A DNA stretch of 64,000 nucleotides from Cololabis saira. Lineage: Eukaryota; Chordata; Actinopteri; Beloniformes; Belonidae. This document shows, piece after piece, positions 41,422 to 54,029 of the stretch (its first letter is position 1; each line of letters starts with the position of its first letter). The notes under the pieces are model-generated. The model saw only the letters and a list, made by a program, of their open reading frames with translations, had not been told where the DNA came from and made no database searches. The stretch covers positions 18,664,441 to 18,728,440 of the forward strand of contig NC_084607.1 in assembly GCF_033807715.1 (NCBI RefSeq). The letters are read 5' to 3'. The position numbers were made by a program, and so were the translations under genes.

Positions 41422-44400
41422 CAAATTTTTTTACTGCCAGAATATGTGGAAACGAGTGAGTAAAAATAATTTTACTTATTTAAAAAAAAACGGTTTAAAG
41501 TATAAACCCTGTTATAAAAAACATTAAAAAAACAACGTATTTATTTATCAATATATAACTGATTGTTGTTGTTGTTGTTGTCATGTGACAGTGAACAATT
41601 TAATATATATATATATATTAATATAACATATTACTTTATAAATATATGAAAATCTATTAAATCTACGTATATCCATCAGCTGTTGGATTGATTTCAGGTT
41701 GCGTGTGAGCAGTGTGTGTGAGTAATAATGATCATCTGTCACTGTGCAGAGATACAGAGATGTCGGTGTCTTGAATCACCTTCCCATGAATGCATCTCTT
41801 GTCTGTCTTAGTTCACTTTCATGTTCTAACCACCTCCAGGCTTCCTTGTATATCTGAGATCAAAAAAAAGAAAAGAAAAAAAAGGACTGGATTCCCTGAA
41901 AGTGGAGGAGATTCATAGAGCCAAAAGTCAGATGCTGCATATAATATGCATTTTATATGCAACTTATCTGCTACTTTAAAGCCTTAAAGATGGCCAAATT
42001 GAGTTCAACATTTGCTTATTCAGTGTGAGCCTGAGTAAAAATGCCTATTAATATCTGAATTTCAATGTATGAAAATATATACAAAACATACTGACTGTAT
42101 AGAACATGTATCATTATGATACAATTATTGATAGTATTCTATATCCTAAGTGAATTCCAAGCTTCCAATTATACATGGCAAAAGAGTGAACCTTGAGCTA
42201 AGCAAATAATGTTCATTAGATAAAACATACTGTACATGTTTTCTAAAACCAATTAAATAATAAAGTTTAAACAACATTGTAATATATCCCAGCTGTTACA
42301 CTACGTCTATACATGAGCAGCTGAAGCTCCGCTCCACCTTTTCCCTCACTCTTGGATTAACTCCAGCACAGTCCAAGAGTACCTGAATCACACTGATTCT
42401 GTCAATTGCAGGTACTTGACGGCTTGCTCTTGTGCAGGGGTTTAAAAGTTGCTGGAGGTTTGTGCACAGCATTGCGTGACAAGAGCTAGAAATGAAAACA
42501 CAAAGACATTGTTTTCGGTGATCAAACCCCCTTTATAGTAACTCGACAGCATTCCTGTCTCACATTCCTCAGCCACCGCTGCTGTGTGAAGGGTTTTCTT
42601 TTCCTTTTGGGAAAAAAAAGAAGAAGAAAAAGAAGAAGAAAAGGAGGGTTATACATTTTTGTCTGGTTCAGTGTGCTGACCTCGTTTCTTCCACGAAAGT
42701 TCTGACTTTGCTCATTAATCACGAATTAAGACTGAGTTACGGCATTAGAAGAAGCAGTTATCTTATAAGGGTGTTAAGAGGTGGTTATGTTTTATCCAAA
42801 AGTATGTGATGAATGCTTTCATGCTTGATAATCAGGCGACATCACAAGAGACCTTAATGGTTATGCAACATTTCTCAAAGTATAGCATGTCTGCAAGTGC
42901 GTGTGTGTGCCCACATGCACCCTTAACTCTAAGTAGGTATGTGCTAATGTGCACACAAATGTTTTCCAGATTGGTGTTACCAGGGTAATCATATCCAGAG
43001 ACCACAAAAGCCTTTCTGAAGGCTGCTAAAACAGATGGGACGTAAAAGAGGAATGCATCGGAGGATCCAGGCGAAACGAGGCAGAAAGACAGCAGAGATG
43101 TTCCTGATCATTATAAGCAGCTCTAACAACATTTTTAGAGCAGTCAGCTCTGAAATGTATGCTACATGGAAATGGCAACGAAGCAAATAAAATATTTGCT
43201 GAAAGTAAAATACATCTATCTCCACTGTGGCTTTAAACACACAAAATAGGGGACAATTGAATCAGTCATATCTCCAGTGCGCACTCTGAGAGTGATTAAG
43301 ACTAGAGCGCATTCATTACTGGCCCAACTCAGACAGAGAGGGGCTTCAGAGCAGAGCTCTTGTGTTGGACTGTTTGGATGTCCTATCCCCTTGTATCTCT
43401 TTGACTACCTCCAACACAAGGCTCCATTCAACCAGACTGGGAACAAATGTTTCCTTATGTGGCTCTGAGTGCCCAAGCTTCAGTGACAGGATAGAGAACA
43501 AGAGCCCATAAGCCCAAAAGACAGAGAGGGTTCTTATTAATGCAGGCCTAGCTGCCACTCTAACTAGCTTATAGTATGATGACGTGAGGGGCAATATGGG
43601 CTAGAAATAGAGGGAAGGATGTCAAAAACAGCAACAACAAAAAAGGGTATAATAAGTGTTTCCTATAAACACATGGTGTTTTGCTGGCAAGGCATTCCGT
43701 CCAATCTTGCCATCCTACCACACTTTTTTATCCCTCCTATTTTCACACATCTCCCACTTTTCATTAGCGTTATAAGTGCTACATCCGCCCAGGAATTTAT
43801 TCAGTAAATATCATCCAGGAAGCCTGAGGATAGAGCTCACGTTGGCTGCCGATATCATTTCATGTTCGGCCAAACATGCACAGTTCCGTCTGTTTTTTTG
43901 GCCTCGCTGTGGGAACGTGCAAGTAAAGCTAAAAAGGGGTCAAGGAGAGGTTTCAGAGTGGTGTGGGTGAAGATTTCTCATGTGAGAACTGCTCAAAAAT
44001 AGCCTGTGCCCATTTTACATAGTACAACGTAATTTGCCGTGCACCTCTTTTCTGTAGGGGGCACCCGGGATAAAGAGCTAATCCTCTTGTGCTATGAGAC
44101 TGATAGGGCTGGACTCCTTCCAGAAACTCAGGGAGTCAGATCTGGGGAAGAGAGATCCTTTTCAAAGAAAACCATGTAATCAATGACACAACCCCCCTGC
44201 AACCACTTATTCAAATCATGCTAACCGTAAAGATTTTGGTAAATTAACTTCCTTTCTTCCCAGTCATCTCCCTTTATCTCTCGCTTCCTTCAGGCCTTCC
44301 CCAATCATGCTGCATTAAGATGTCAAACTGTAACTGGGTTTTTAATGTTCACTCAAACATGTTTTACCACTTAAGAAGAAATTGCATTAACTTTTGGCTT

Positions 44401-45077
44401 GGGAGAGCTGCACAGTACCACTGATGTGTAGCCTATGACTCATTCCTTGTTCAATTTATCTGGTCAAACTCACTCTTCCTAGGGTGCTACAAGGGCGTTA
44501 CCATGACTTTGTTTGTTTCTATGTTTGGCAATGCCTTGTGTATTGAGGTATCCGTGTCAAGGAGCATCAGAATCAACATAAACATCAACAGTTGAACCCC
44601 TAGTTATGAACAGAGTGAGTGTTCAGCCCTGAATGTGCTGTTTTATAAAACAATCTACAAGCTGACAATGTTCTTTGTCTCTTCACTCCACCTATATCAA
44701 TGGTGCTTTCAGGTTTAAACATTCACTTTGGGAAAAGTTGAAATGTAATGAATGTACATATTCAGCAAGTAAGAGTAAGTTGAAAGTCTTCAGACTCTTC
44801 AAATTTTCCACTTTGGGTTCTGTTTCGGACACATCAAGCAAAATTAAAACTTCCTTGAAAGCGCAGCAGCCACCATGGAAGAAGTTTGAAGCCACAAAAA
44901 GATTTCTCAATCAGGATCATGATCGGAACAGGTACTGAGAAGGCAGTGGTCACAATGAATGACATCCACAGTTCCTTGTGGGCATGTGGACATGGGAAAA
45001 TCTTACTTAAGACAACCATCATTGCAGAAGAGAAGCAATAAACAGGCATTGATCACCTGCACAGTACCTGTAGTCGA
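41422..45077. other. Non-coding stretch upstream of candidate promoter
   Basis: It holds minor simple repeats: TTG units at 41,563-41,581, an AT run near 41,602-41,618 and GAA units at 42,611-42,645. No gene is recognised. Confidence 0.5.
42611..42645. repeat. GAA-type purine microsatellite
   Basis: An imperfect run of GAA and A-rich units on the plus strand. Confidence 0.85.
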
Positions 45078-45155
45078 GCTTGGTGACGGGAGCATCATTC
45101 CATGGGGATGTTGTTCTGGAAAAGGCCAGAGAAACAAGTCACAATAGACAGAAAG
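45078..45155 (+). pseudogene. Tc1/mariner-type transposase fragment
   Basis: A plus-strand frame reads DGSIIPWGCCSGKGQ from 45,085. It resembles the DGS-IMLWGCFS block of fish Tc1-like transposases, which lies next to the second catalytic aspartate region. The next bases, AGAGAAACAAGTCACAATAG, also follow the Tc1 pattern before a stop codon. Only about 80 bases are recognisable: neither the DNA-binding domain, the rest of the DDE core nor the terminal repeats can be seen nearby. This is old debris from one copy. The match was made from memory of the family, so a database alignment would settle it. Confidence 0.6.
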
Positions 45156-45574
45156 AGGTGTGTAATAAATGTGGACCGTGGGACCTAAGGGTGGGAGTAG
45201 ACCCGCATTTGGCAAAACTCTAAATATATCACTAAGAAAGTGCAGGAGTTACTGCAGGAAAACTCTCATCCTGCACCGACAGAGCATCTTTGGATAAAAT
45301 CTACATATGGCAACGTTTGAACAACTGAGGCGGGGAAAACTGGATGTAAGTTTCTTTAAAAATGTGTGCATAGCTAAAAAGGCTTGATGCCACTTTTATC
45401 AATGATACTTTTACAAAATATCAATCCAAGGTCTAAACGAAACATTTTTTGCTTTGTAGACGTAGAGTATTTTGTGCAGACTGATGAGGAAAAGGAGGAA
45501 TCATTTTTCAGTGCACCTTTGTCGAGATAAAGCGTGGAGAATGTGAAACAGAGGGAAAAATGAGTGGGTTAAGC
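45156..45574. other. Non-coding stretch, possibly more Tc1 debris
   Basis: No readable domain. Some of this may be the 3' part of the Tc1 copy, too decayed to call. Confidence 0.35.
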
Positions 45575-45612
45575 TGTGTGTGTGTGTATGTGAGTGTGTG
45601 TATATGTGTGTG
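45575..45612. repeat. GT microsatellite, imperfect
   Basis: GT units broken by TATG, GAG and TATA. Another short GT run and a CT run lie near 45,808-45,840. Confidence 0.9.
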
Positions 45613-45879
45613 ATATCTTAGTGGCAAGCAGTGTGTCAGGAGCAGGGAGTGTGGCAGGGCTATGCGTGACTAGGAGAAATACACCTGTCTCTGTGCTCAG
45701 GTATGGAGGGGGAGCCGGCACGCAGGGGCCTGCCAGCTGAACAATGCTGCCTATTGTACCTGCGCTCTGACTGCAGACACTCACAGGAGAGGAAGCCCTG
45801 ATCTCAGTGTGTGTGTGAGTGTGTAGCTCTCTCTCTCTCCCGCTCTGCTCTGCTCACACAATAACACAACTTTAAACAG

Positions 45880-46060
45880 CCAAATTATTTATAGTACACC
45901 TATTGTACTGACCGCAGGCGCCCTGAGATAAATCCCACTAACCCTGCCTTTGACACGCTAGCTGCCAATCAGAGCTGTGACTGACAGACTGAAATCTGCA
46001 GGAGCAGAAATATTGTGTTTATTGTAATGCATAATTGTCCTGGGGAAATGTTGCATGATT
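45880..46060. promoter_or_regulatory. Candidate conserved non-coding element
   Basis: Complex, repeat-free sequence with recognisable factor-type sites: AATTATTTATAG, TGCATAATTG and ATTGTGTTTATTGTAATGCA. There are no coding frames of note. The style is that of a vertebrate enhancer, but conservation cannot be tested from one sequence. Confidence 0.2.
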
Positions 46061-47552
46061 GCTATTATAAGGTAGTATAAAAATATAAAAACTCTGAATT
46101 GTTTAATTAGTAACGTCTTATTTTGGACCGTGTGAAACTGCACCTAAATAGAGGCTCCTTATGAGGGTCATTAACAGAAGGTGCACAACTTGGCTCCTAG
46201 TAATATATTATCACTCCCACACAAGGCCAGGTTTTTCCAGGCTCTTTAGTCTCAGTGCAGATTAGGAAACCAAGAGATGGAGAGCCGTGATAGTATAGAT
46301 GGAAGATTGAGACCCACAAAGAAAGCAAAAGTGCCTGCAGGTAAACTACCCAGACCCTCTGTGATCTCCACAACAAAAGCTGCCTCTCGTTTTCTTTATT
46401 CGTAGGCCATTTATGATGAAAAACGAACAGGACAGCCACAGGGAGGGTCTGCGACAAGAGGGAATGCTCAACATCTGCTTTTAAAACGTTTAGTTCTCGG
46501 CTGAGCTCGGATGGAGACAAGCACTCCTTCTGTCGAACAGAAATTCCAGCTGTTGTGCAGATGGTGTACATATAGCCACCAAGTAACTGGACTGTCTTTG
46601 ATCTCATTATGAAGAAGGCACAAAATCTTTTTTTTTACTTCTCTTTTTTACCACAAAAGGAGTCCTATCATTTAGTCATTTATTCCTGGTAAATTCCATG
46701 GCGTGTGTATATGCGTGCCCACATGCGATATCTTATGTGAGTGTGCATGTGTGTGTGTGCTCACTGACTAATGCAATACAGTCTTCATAAAGGTAGTATT
46801 GTTAAGTTGCGTGCGAAGCTCATGCTTCAGGCTTTGGGTCCCCGCCCACCCCTGTAAACCACTGCCTTTTTTTTCCCTCTCCTTTTCTGCCTTCTACACC
46901 TTCCCCTTTCTTTTGGTTACAGGTAAATATTTGATGTCCGCACGCAATCCCCAGAGAGTCTCCTCCCCTTGTTCTCTCCTCACCTCCTTGGCTTCCACTC
47001 AGTATTACTCACACTCTCTCACACACTTCACCTCACACACTCTCTCTCTCACGCACAACCTCAAACAGGCAACCCTTCCCTCCCCATTCCTCTGGCATTC
47101 CTCCTCTCACTGACTCAGCACCTGCTTGGAAGTTTCTCTGGAGTGACTGCTTGACTGAATGACTGGAAGCAGGAATTCGTCCCTTGTTAGGTTTTACGGG
47201 CAGTTTAAACACTTCGATCTTTTTTCCCTGTTACTTTCCTTAATATTATCATTATTATTCATATGATTAGTGATCTTATTTTTGGTCTCTCAGCAGCCAA
47301 ACTCAAAGAGCCCATTAAGTCTGAAACAGAAGTACGTTTGGAGTAGGCCGGACTATAATTTCACAGGACACGGATAGAAACAGATTATTTATGAGGTAGC
47401 TTCTGATAAGACTATTAGACTTCTGTTTGACTGTCATAGTGGAAAGTCAATGATATAGTCAATACATTTATAATAATATGGGAGCTGTTCAAAGAAGTAG
47501 GCGCCATAAAGGATCCAGGAAGTTGTGCAACTGGAAACAGCCTCTCTGTACA
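46061..47552. other. Non-coding stretch with pyrimidine-rich segment
   Basis: The plus strand is strongly C/T-rich at about 46,860-47,110, including CACTCTCTCACACAC runs. This creates a chance frame of 104 codons. No gene is supported. Confidence 0.5.
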
Positions 47553-47655
47553 TTTGATTCAATTCAGTTCAATAATACTTTATTAATTCCCAAAGGGCAT
47601 TAGCATAATGCAGTAACTGTCAGTTATTTAGCCTCTTTACAGAGTCTTTATAGAG
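47553..47655 (+). repeat. Left part of an older interspersed repeat
   Basis: The text AATAATACTTTATTAATTCC followed by CAAAGGG is a familiar start of a common fish repeat. It stops at the edge of the 47,656-51,463 element and seems to resume at 51,464 (GGTAATAGCTGTGGACAAGA), which fits the later part of the same repeat. The element therefore probably inserted into this older copy. The family name is uncertain. Confidence 0.5.
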
Positions 47656-47921
47656 CAGCGTTCCTCATTTTCAGTCCTCGAGGGCCACTGCCGTGCATGC
47701 TTTAAAATGTTTCCCTGCTAGTGCAGCAGGTTAACTCATTTTTTCAAGACAATACTTCACTTTGGTAAATAAGCATAACATTTGGCACAGATACTCTCCA
47801 AGGTCTACTCTTCAGGAAAAAGGCGCGTGCCACTCAAAATTCCAAGATGGCGGCCCCAAAATCTAGGATGTCTGCCCAAAAACGTGCTTTTTCCTTTATA
47901 ACTTGGAATGCCTTGATTTGA

Positions 47922-48283
<362 letters not shown>

Positions 48284-48430
48284 TAAAGTTGAATATAAAG
48301 TTGGGTATTGTGGACATTTTGGTACCAAGTACATGTCTGTATCCAATGCATTTCTTGAGATACAGCATATAGAAACTTGTCTATACCCGGAAAAGTGAGA
48401 TTTTTGAAGATTGATTGTTGTTATAGTACT

Positions 48431-48556
48431 AGTACAGCAGGTTAGTGAAACGATAATTCACTTTAGTAAAGAAGCAGGAAATTTGGCACAGATACTCTCT
48501 AAGGGCTATTCTTTTGAAAAAAGGTGCATGGCACTCAAAATTTCAAGATGGTGGCC
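48431..48556 (+). repeat. Internal direct copy of the sub-terminal arm
   Basis: The text TACAGCAGGTTAGTGAAACG followed by CACTTTAGTAAAGAAGCA, TTTGGCACAGATACTCTC and CACTCAAAATTTCAAGATGG repeats the arm sequence at about 47,718-47,850 in the same orientation. Shorter, weaker units with TTCAAGATG follow near 48,771, 48,911 and 48,985. The left side therefore carries a decaying series of sub-terminal repeats. Confidence 0.75.
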
Positions 48557-49199
48557 TTTTTTTCAACCCTCAACCTGGAGGCCCAGAGCGCTGCTTTGTC
48601 TGTCTCCTCCCCTTTGACCTATCCAGCTTAGTTAAACCTGCCAGGGATATAAAGTAAAATCTCCACGGGCACAGCTCTCAGGATCACTGGAGTACTCAAG
48701 CCTCTCCACCACGGCAAGGTGTAGCTAACAGAGAGGAAGGGCCACTCGTTTGAAAAATGGCCAGTAAATATTCAAGATGGCGACCATTTTTGAACATGTC
48801 TTCCACTCCTGTCCTATATTCATTGTCACAATGCTTAAATAGTGATGCAAGCATATGTGCTACAAATATTCTGTAGGCCACTCTTGAAAAAGTGTATGGC
48901 CAGTAAAAAATTCAAGATGCTATCTTTTATAACATTGCAGCCATACGAAGGGCCATTGTTTTCGCAAAATTCAATGACCAGCAAAAATTAAAGATGTTAA
49001 TGTCCACACTGAATTTGAAAGGTTGTGCATTCGATCCTCTGCCGAGTCATATGAAAGACCATCTAAAATACTACAGTTTTTCCTGCTTGGCACTCAGTAT
49101 TATGGGTTGCATCAGGGGCATCAAATCAAGGAAGTGGCACTTGTCATCACGGTACTCCATAGGCTCCAGGCCCACCACAAGGTTTTCAGTGTACTTGCT

Positions 49200-50858
49200 C
49201 TATTCACATTTGCAACCGCACAGTGCTGTGCAGTTTGAACCCAACTTGAAACATTTGCACCTTCCACAACACTATGATTTGCAGTTACACTTGGCCAGCT
49301 GTTGACAACTTTGAGCAACAGACGCATTTGCTGTCCAGTAGACCTGCCACTGTGCAACGACCTTTGTCCATCCCCAGTCAGCAGGACTCTCTTCTTGTGG
49401 CTTACGCTGGGTTGTCTGACTCCATATGCAGCCTGCCTGATAGGCAGCGCATTTAGTGTGTTGAAGCAGAGCTGCTCTTGTGGGAAGAATGGCTTCATAT
49501 GGCCTCTGTTTTCGGGCAAACATATCAAGCCTAGCCTCATCTACACTAATGGCTGTACTCGATCTATCGTACATGAGGACCACAAACTTCTCCAAGATAT
49601 CCAGCTCACCATCAATCAGTACAGGAGGGTATTGACTTAGTTTGCTGAAGATGGGAGAGGTCTCAGGGCAAATGTCCCAGGTTTGCCAGGCAGTCTTTTT
49701 GCCTTTGTTCCGAAAGGTTGATACAGTATCGCAACCTGTGAAGGTGTGAAAGAAGAGTATGCCTTTGGTCTTAACAGGCCCAATAGCATGGCACAGGTCA
49801 TGAACACCAATCCACCTTAGGCTCACACCATGCCCAAATGCAACCCACAGTTGCTGCAGACCAAGTTCTTGGAAGGATGGAAAGATGTTTAGTGCAATAA
49901 CAAGAACATCGGTGTCATTGGCTTTGATCATTATGGTTTTGCTACCCTCCTCAGTGGCATGTTTTGAATGTACAAAGAAACGCCTATCAGCTTCCCCATG
50001 GAAACATTTATCCAGACTGTCTAGACAGGTTTCAGAGTTACTCAAGACATCGGTCACACTTGGTTACAACAACTAGGTTTGGCACAGTTATGTCAGCAAT
50101 TTTGTCAGCCAGAAAGTTGAAGAGGTCTGTTTTGTTATCACTATGTCTGAGGAAATTGCGCCAATTTGATGGAAGTTGTTCTTGTTTGTCACTTGGCGTC
50201 GACCTCCCTGACCACGTTTAGATCTTGCTTCCATTTTGAGGCTTGATGGATTGTACACATCAAACACAATATGTGTACTCTTGTACTTAAGGGCAAAAGC
50301 ATGTATACTGGGTAGAAAATCCAGTGCTGCATAGTCCTCAAATGTCTTCGAGCGTTTTGGTGGTAGTGTATGGACCAAAGCTGAACCATCTATGATGATG
50401 ACTTCAGTGTCTGGTTCTTTTTCTTGAGGTGTGATGTAGGTCTCAAGGATGGAGGCCAGCTGTGATTTCTGGCAAGCATAACGTTTTCCACTGTCACTCA
50501 GTGCAGCGGGGTAGGGTTGATTCTCATGTTGGAAGAACTCCCTCAGGTCACATTCTCTGCTCTGACAGGAGATGAAGAATTTGGAGAAAAGCTGGCAATC
50601 CTCCTTCACCAACTTCTGCTTTGATGGCTCTACACTAGCAGCATCTTGGTGTAAAAAGTCAACTCTGTTTTTCTTGATTGGTTCATAAAAAGTGTTTGGA
50701 TTATTTTGGAGTCCTTGTGCAAAGTCCTGGGATTTTGTCTGGCCCTTCTTAAGGTGTGTCTGTAACAGTTCTGCTGTTAGCAATATATCTTGTGTCTATA
50801 GAGTACAGATCACGACTCTCTTCTTCAAAAGGATTGCCCAGGTCCTCTTTATCTTTAA
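49200..50858 (-). pseudogene. Broken FEN1/XPG-like nuclease gene of the transposon
   Basis: Motifs appear in the order of the flap-endonuclease family: IIIDGSALVH (first catalytic acid), IVFDVYNP then SLKMEARSKRGQGGRR (like VFDG-P--LK--E--KR--RR), LPSNWRNFLR, DNKTDLFNFLADKI, HGEADRRFFVH (usually HEEADTR), NDTDVLVIAL, and TGCDTVSTFRNKGKKTAW, resembling the GCDY and helix-turn-helix region. The FYEPIKKN and NQPYPAALSDSGK blocks upstream match an uncharacterised protein family abundant in cnidarian and fish genomes. The C-terminus is cysteine-rich. The copy is dead: frames change near 50,760, 50,180 and 50,058, and an in-frame TAG lies at 49,274-49,272 before the last cysteines, which end at TAG 49,202-49,200. 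The N-terminal start is unclear. Expected activity, if intact, would be cleavage of DNA flaps or ends. The family call is firm; the role in transposition is inferred. Confidence 0.75.
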
Positions 50859-50891
50859 CTATTAAGACAACCCTCAGGTTGTCTTAATAGT
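50858..50891. repeat. Perfect 15-bp hairpin
   Basis: ACTATTAAGACAACC (50,858-50,872) is the exact inverse of GGTTGTCTTAATAGT (50,877-50,891), separated by the loop CTCA. It lies at the 5' edge of the recognisable nuclease gene. It may be a cruciform-prone site or a by-product of a template switch. Confidence 0.9.
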
Positions 50892-50944
50892 AAGTAAGCC
50901 TACTGAAAATATCAGGTTATGAGAGTAACATTTTCATGAATCCA

Positions 50945-51463
50945 TATTCTCGTAACAACAATCAATCTTACAAAATTCTCCCTTTTCCGGGTATATACAA
51001 GTTTCTATATGCTGTATCTCAAGAACTGTAATGGATGCAGACATGCACTTGGTACCAGAATGTCCACAATACCCAACGTTATATTCAATTTTAATATATT
51101 TATGGAGCTTAAAATCAACACATTTCGAGTTATAAAGGAAAAAGCACGTTTTCGGGCGGACATCTTAAATTTTAGGGGCCGCCCTCTTGGAATTTTGAGT
51201 GTCACACACTTATTTCCTAAAGAGTAGACCTTGGAGAGCATCTGTGCCAAATTTTATGCTTCTTTACCAAAGTGAAGTAGTGTTTCACTAATCTGCTGTA
51301 CTATGCTCCAACACACCTGATTCACATAAATGGGGCATCAACAGCCTTGTGTAGACCTTGAAGGCAGGTTGATTGTGATGCACTCATTTGAATGGGATTT
51401 ATTGGAGAATAAAGCATAACATGTACGGCAGTGGGCCCTGAAGACCGGCCTTGAGGATCACTG
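50945..51463 (-). repeat. Right inverted arm
   Basis: The inverted counterpart of the left arm. It includes on its own strand TATACCCGGAAAAGGGAGAA, TTGGGTATTGTGGACATTCT, GTGCTTTTTCCTTTATAACT and TTTGGCACAGATGCTCTCCA. It carries about 90 bases near the tip that the left arm has lost, including CAGGTGTGTTGGAGCA, a motif common in short fish elements with the same tips. Confidence 0.85.
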
Positions 51464-51560
51464 TTACAGAGGGTAATAGCTGTGGACAAGAAGGACCACC
51501 TATGGAGGTCTCTAGCAGCGGATCTGAAGAAGTCTCTGACAGCCGATACTCTATTGTTGA
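51464..51560 (+). repeat. Right part of the older interspersed repeat
   Basis: It continues the repeat split by the transposon: AGCTGTGGACAAGAAGGACC and TCTGAAGAAGTCTCTGACAG match the pattern of the later part of that common fish repeat. The family is uncertain. Confidence 0.5.
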
Positions 51561-53752
51561 ATAAGTGTATTGCAAAGAGTAGCTATAGAGTCTCTAGAAC
51601 AATCACACAGAGCAGAGGAAGCTTTTGTTACCAGTTATTACATTTATTCATTTATTGTTTAACACTTACATACTATTGTTAGCTACAGTCTGAATCACTG
51701 ACGTCTTCTTGGATCTGCCCAGGTCTAAGTTAACTGTCCTTCGGTGAGGTTGGGCCTTATTATATTAGGCAGCTAATTCAGGATCCAGAGGCAAAAGCTC
51801 TGAAAAGCTATTTTCTTTAGGAAGATCTGGTAGTGTAGCTCGGTTTTTTGTTGTTGTTTTTTTCTACCTGAGGATAACAGAGCTCCCTTTTCATATATCA
51901 TTACCAACCTGGGAAACACTGAGTTAAGTGAAGTCTTACATGAAGGATTTAAACATACAGTATCAGACAGTCCACATCTTGCAGACTCCACTCACATGTA
52001 GTCGTGGAAGTAGCATATTACGCCCACTGTCATTAAAAAACAACAACCAAATGATGTGAAAGAACGAGGCAAAGACACCAACAAACACAATGATATCAGG
52101 CCAAAAATATCAGTGATTGGAAAAGACTGAAAACACAAACTTAATGACAGCAATCATGGCACATGTACATGGAGAGTAAAGAAAGCAGAATGAGGAAAGT
52201 GCCCATTGCATCATGTAAGGTTCTCCAGCAATCACGTTCTGGCTTAGGGTCAACTAAGCCAGCCCTAACTTTAATCGTTACTGAAGAGGAAAGTTTTAAG
52301 CCTTATTGAGGAGATATATGATTTTTGAACCCAAACTGGGAGCTTGAACCTCATAGCTTAAGGCTGTGCCTTCAGTTTTACTTTTGGAAAACTTTGGTAC
52401 CACAAACGACCACCCATGGACCTTTATGGGCATTTTTAATTGCTGCTTGAACATTAAGCAGATAACTTCTCAAATAAATTTGGGAGCTGACTGCTATTAA
52501 GGAAATGCAGAAGTTCAGTCTTAAAGTCGTAAACACACAAACTAGATTTTCCACCATAACCATGCTGCAACTCAGAGTTAATAATAGGGTCTATTCTCCA
52601 ATTAAGTGTTAAAGTTTTAATGGCTTTAACACTTTTGTTACACGACATGTACATTAAACAATATTAAACAACATTTTTACCGACAAATGTCCAACAGAAT
52701 GAAAATGAATAAGTCAGACAAGAACAAGGCAAAGGAGTCTATCTTTCCTGTGTTACAAAATAACTTAATGACTCATGATTTGCTCATCTTTTATTAACTA
52801 TATCTATTTGAAAGTAGCTAACCGAAGCCACATGAAGAGAATTGTCTTGCTTGGCATGGCATTTACTAGGAATGTATCTAACCGTGGGGCATAAATACAC
52901 ACGTTTATTAGGGTTTTCCTTAAATGCCATCATGTGCTTTTATGGGAATAAAAAAAAACTAAGAATATGCAACAAACTGAATTGAATCACATTAAATCAC
53001 AGTGAATGGAACCATCTAACCCTGTTTATTGATAGGTCATACCTGAATTGTATCTACAGTATAAAAATCTCAGATCATCTTAAAGGGTAGACGTACGCTC
53101 AGTGAAACGTAACGTTCTCTCTATAAAAGACCCAGAAACTCTAAAAAAATATGTGTTGGAAGGCCCTAGGAAATGTATAGTAATGTTGTAAAAGGAGAAC
53201 AATTACTCTTTTGTTTGATAAGTGAATGATTAAAAAAGGAAAATCAATCCTTGTAGCAGTGATTTGAAGTTACCAGCTTCTTTCAGCCTTTTTACTTCTT
53301 CCAATCATCCAACCACAGACTTTTCCAATCAGTTTAAACTCATGTTTCACATGTTGGTCCTTCATAGTTTACAGCTCATGCGGAGATACAAAAATCTGTG
53401 TGAATAACATGCAAAGTATTTATTGCTGCGTGTGAATGATTGTGATCTAACAGATGTTGAACTTTCGGGGAAGGTAATAAAACAAGTCCAAATCTGGTTT
53501 GTGGATGCCAGCTCTGTTCCGACTGCCAACCTCAGTCACGCACTTCCTTCGAACTGCACTCCAGCGAAAGCTCAGAAATCCGGGGAGATGTCTGACATGT
53601 TCTTACACAGCTTGAGTATCCATCATCTCTGAGCAAAGAAAGACGAACAAAAAAAGCTTCATGCCAGTTTATCCAGCTTCACATGACTTCAGTTGCTGAT
53701 TTTGAACATATAAGTTTGTTTGTTCAATCAGACAACACCTTCCTTTACATGC

Positions 53753-53757
<5 letters not shown>
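51561..53757. other. Non-coding stretch, nothing recognised
   Basis: AT-rich sequence with short frames. No domain, RNA gene or known repeat is supported. Confidence 0.5.

Positions 53758-53811
<54 letters not shown>
53758..53811. repeat. Pure (CA)27 microsatellite
   Basis: Fifty-four bases of uninterrupted CA, preceded by GCACACG. Confidence 0.97.
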
Positions 53812-53813
<2 letters not shown>

Positions 53814-54029
53814 TGCATGTAAGTATAGATACTGTATGTTCAGAAATGTGGCTGTCCTCTTGTTTATGTTTAAGATTTGTTAAGTAACAGCTACATTCTG
53901 TGTTTCAGTTTCTAGTGAGTCCTTTGTGTTCTGGGAAGTCAGCATGTCAGAGAGGAAAGGACAGTCCCACTCAACAACAAAAGAAATTATTTCAATCCCT
54001 ACATTATTTTCTCCTGTGATAATTGTGCA

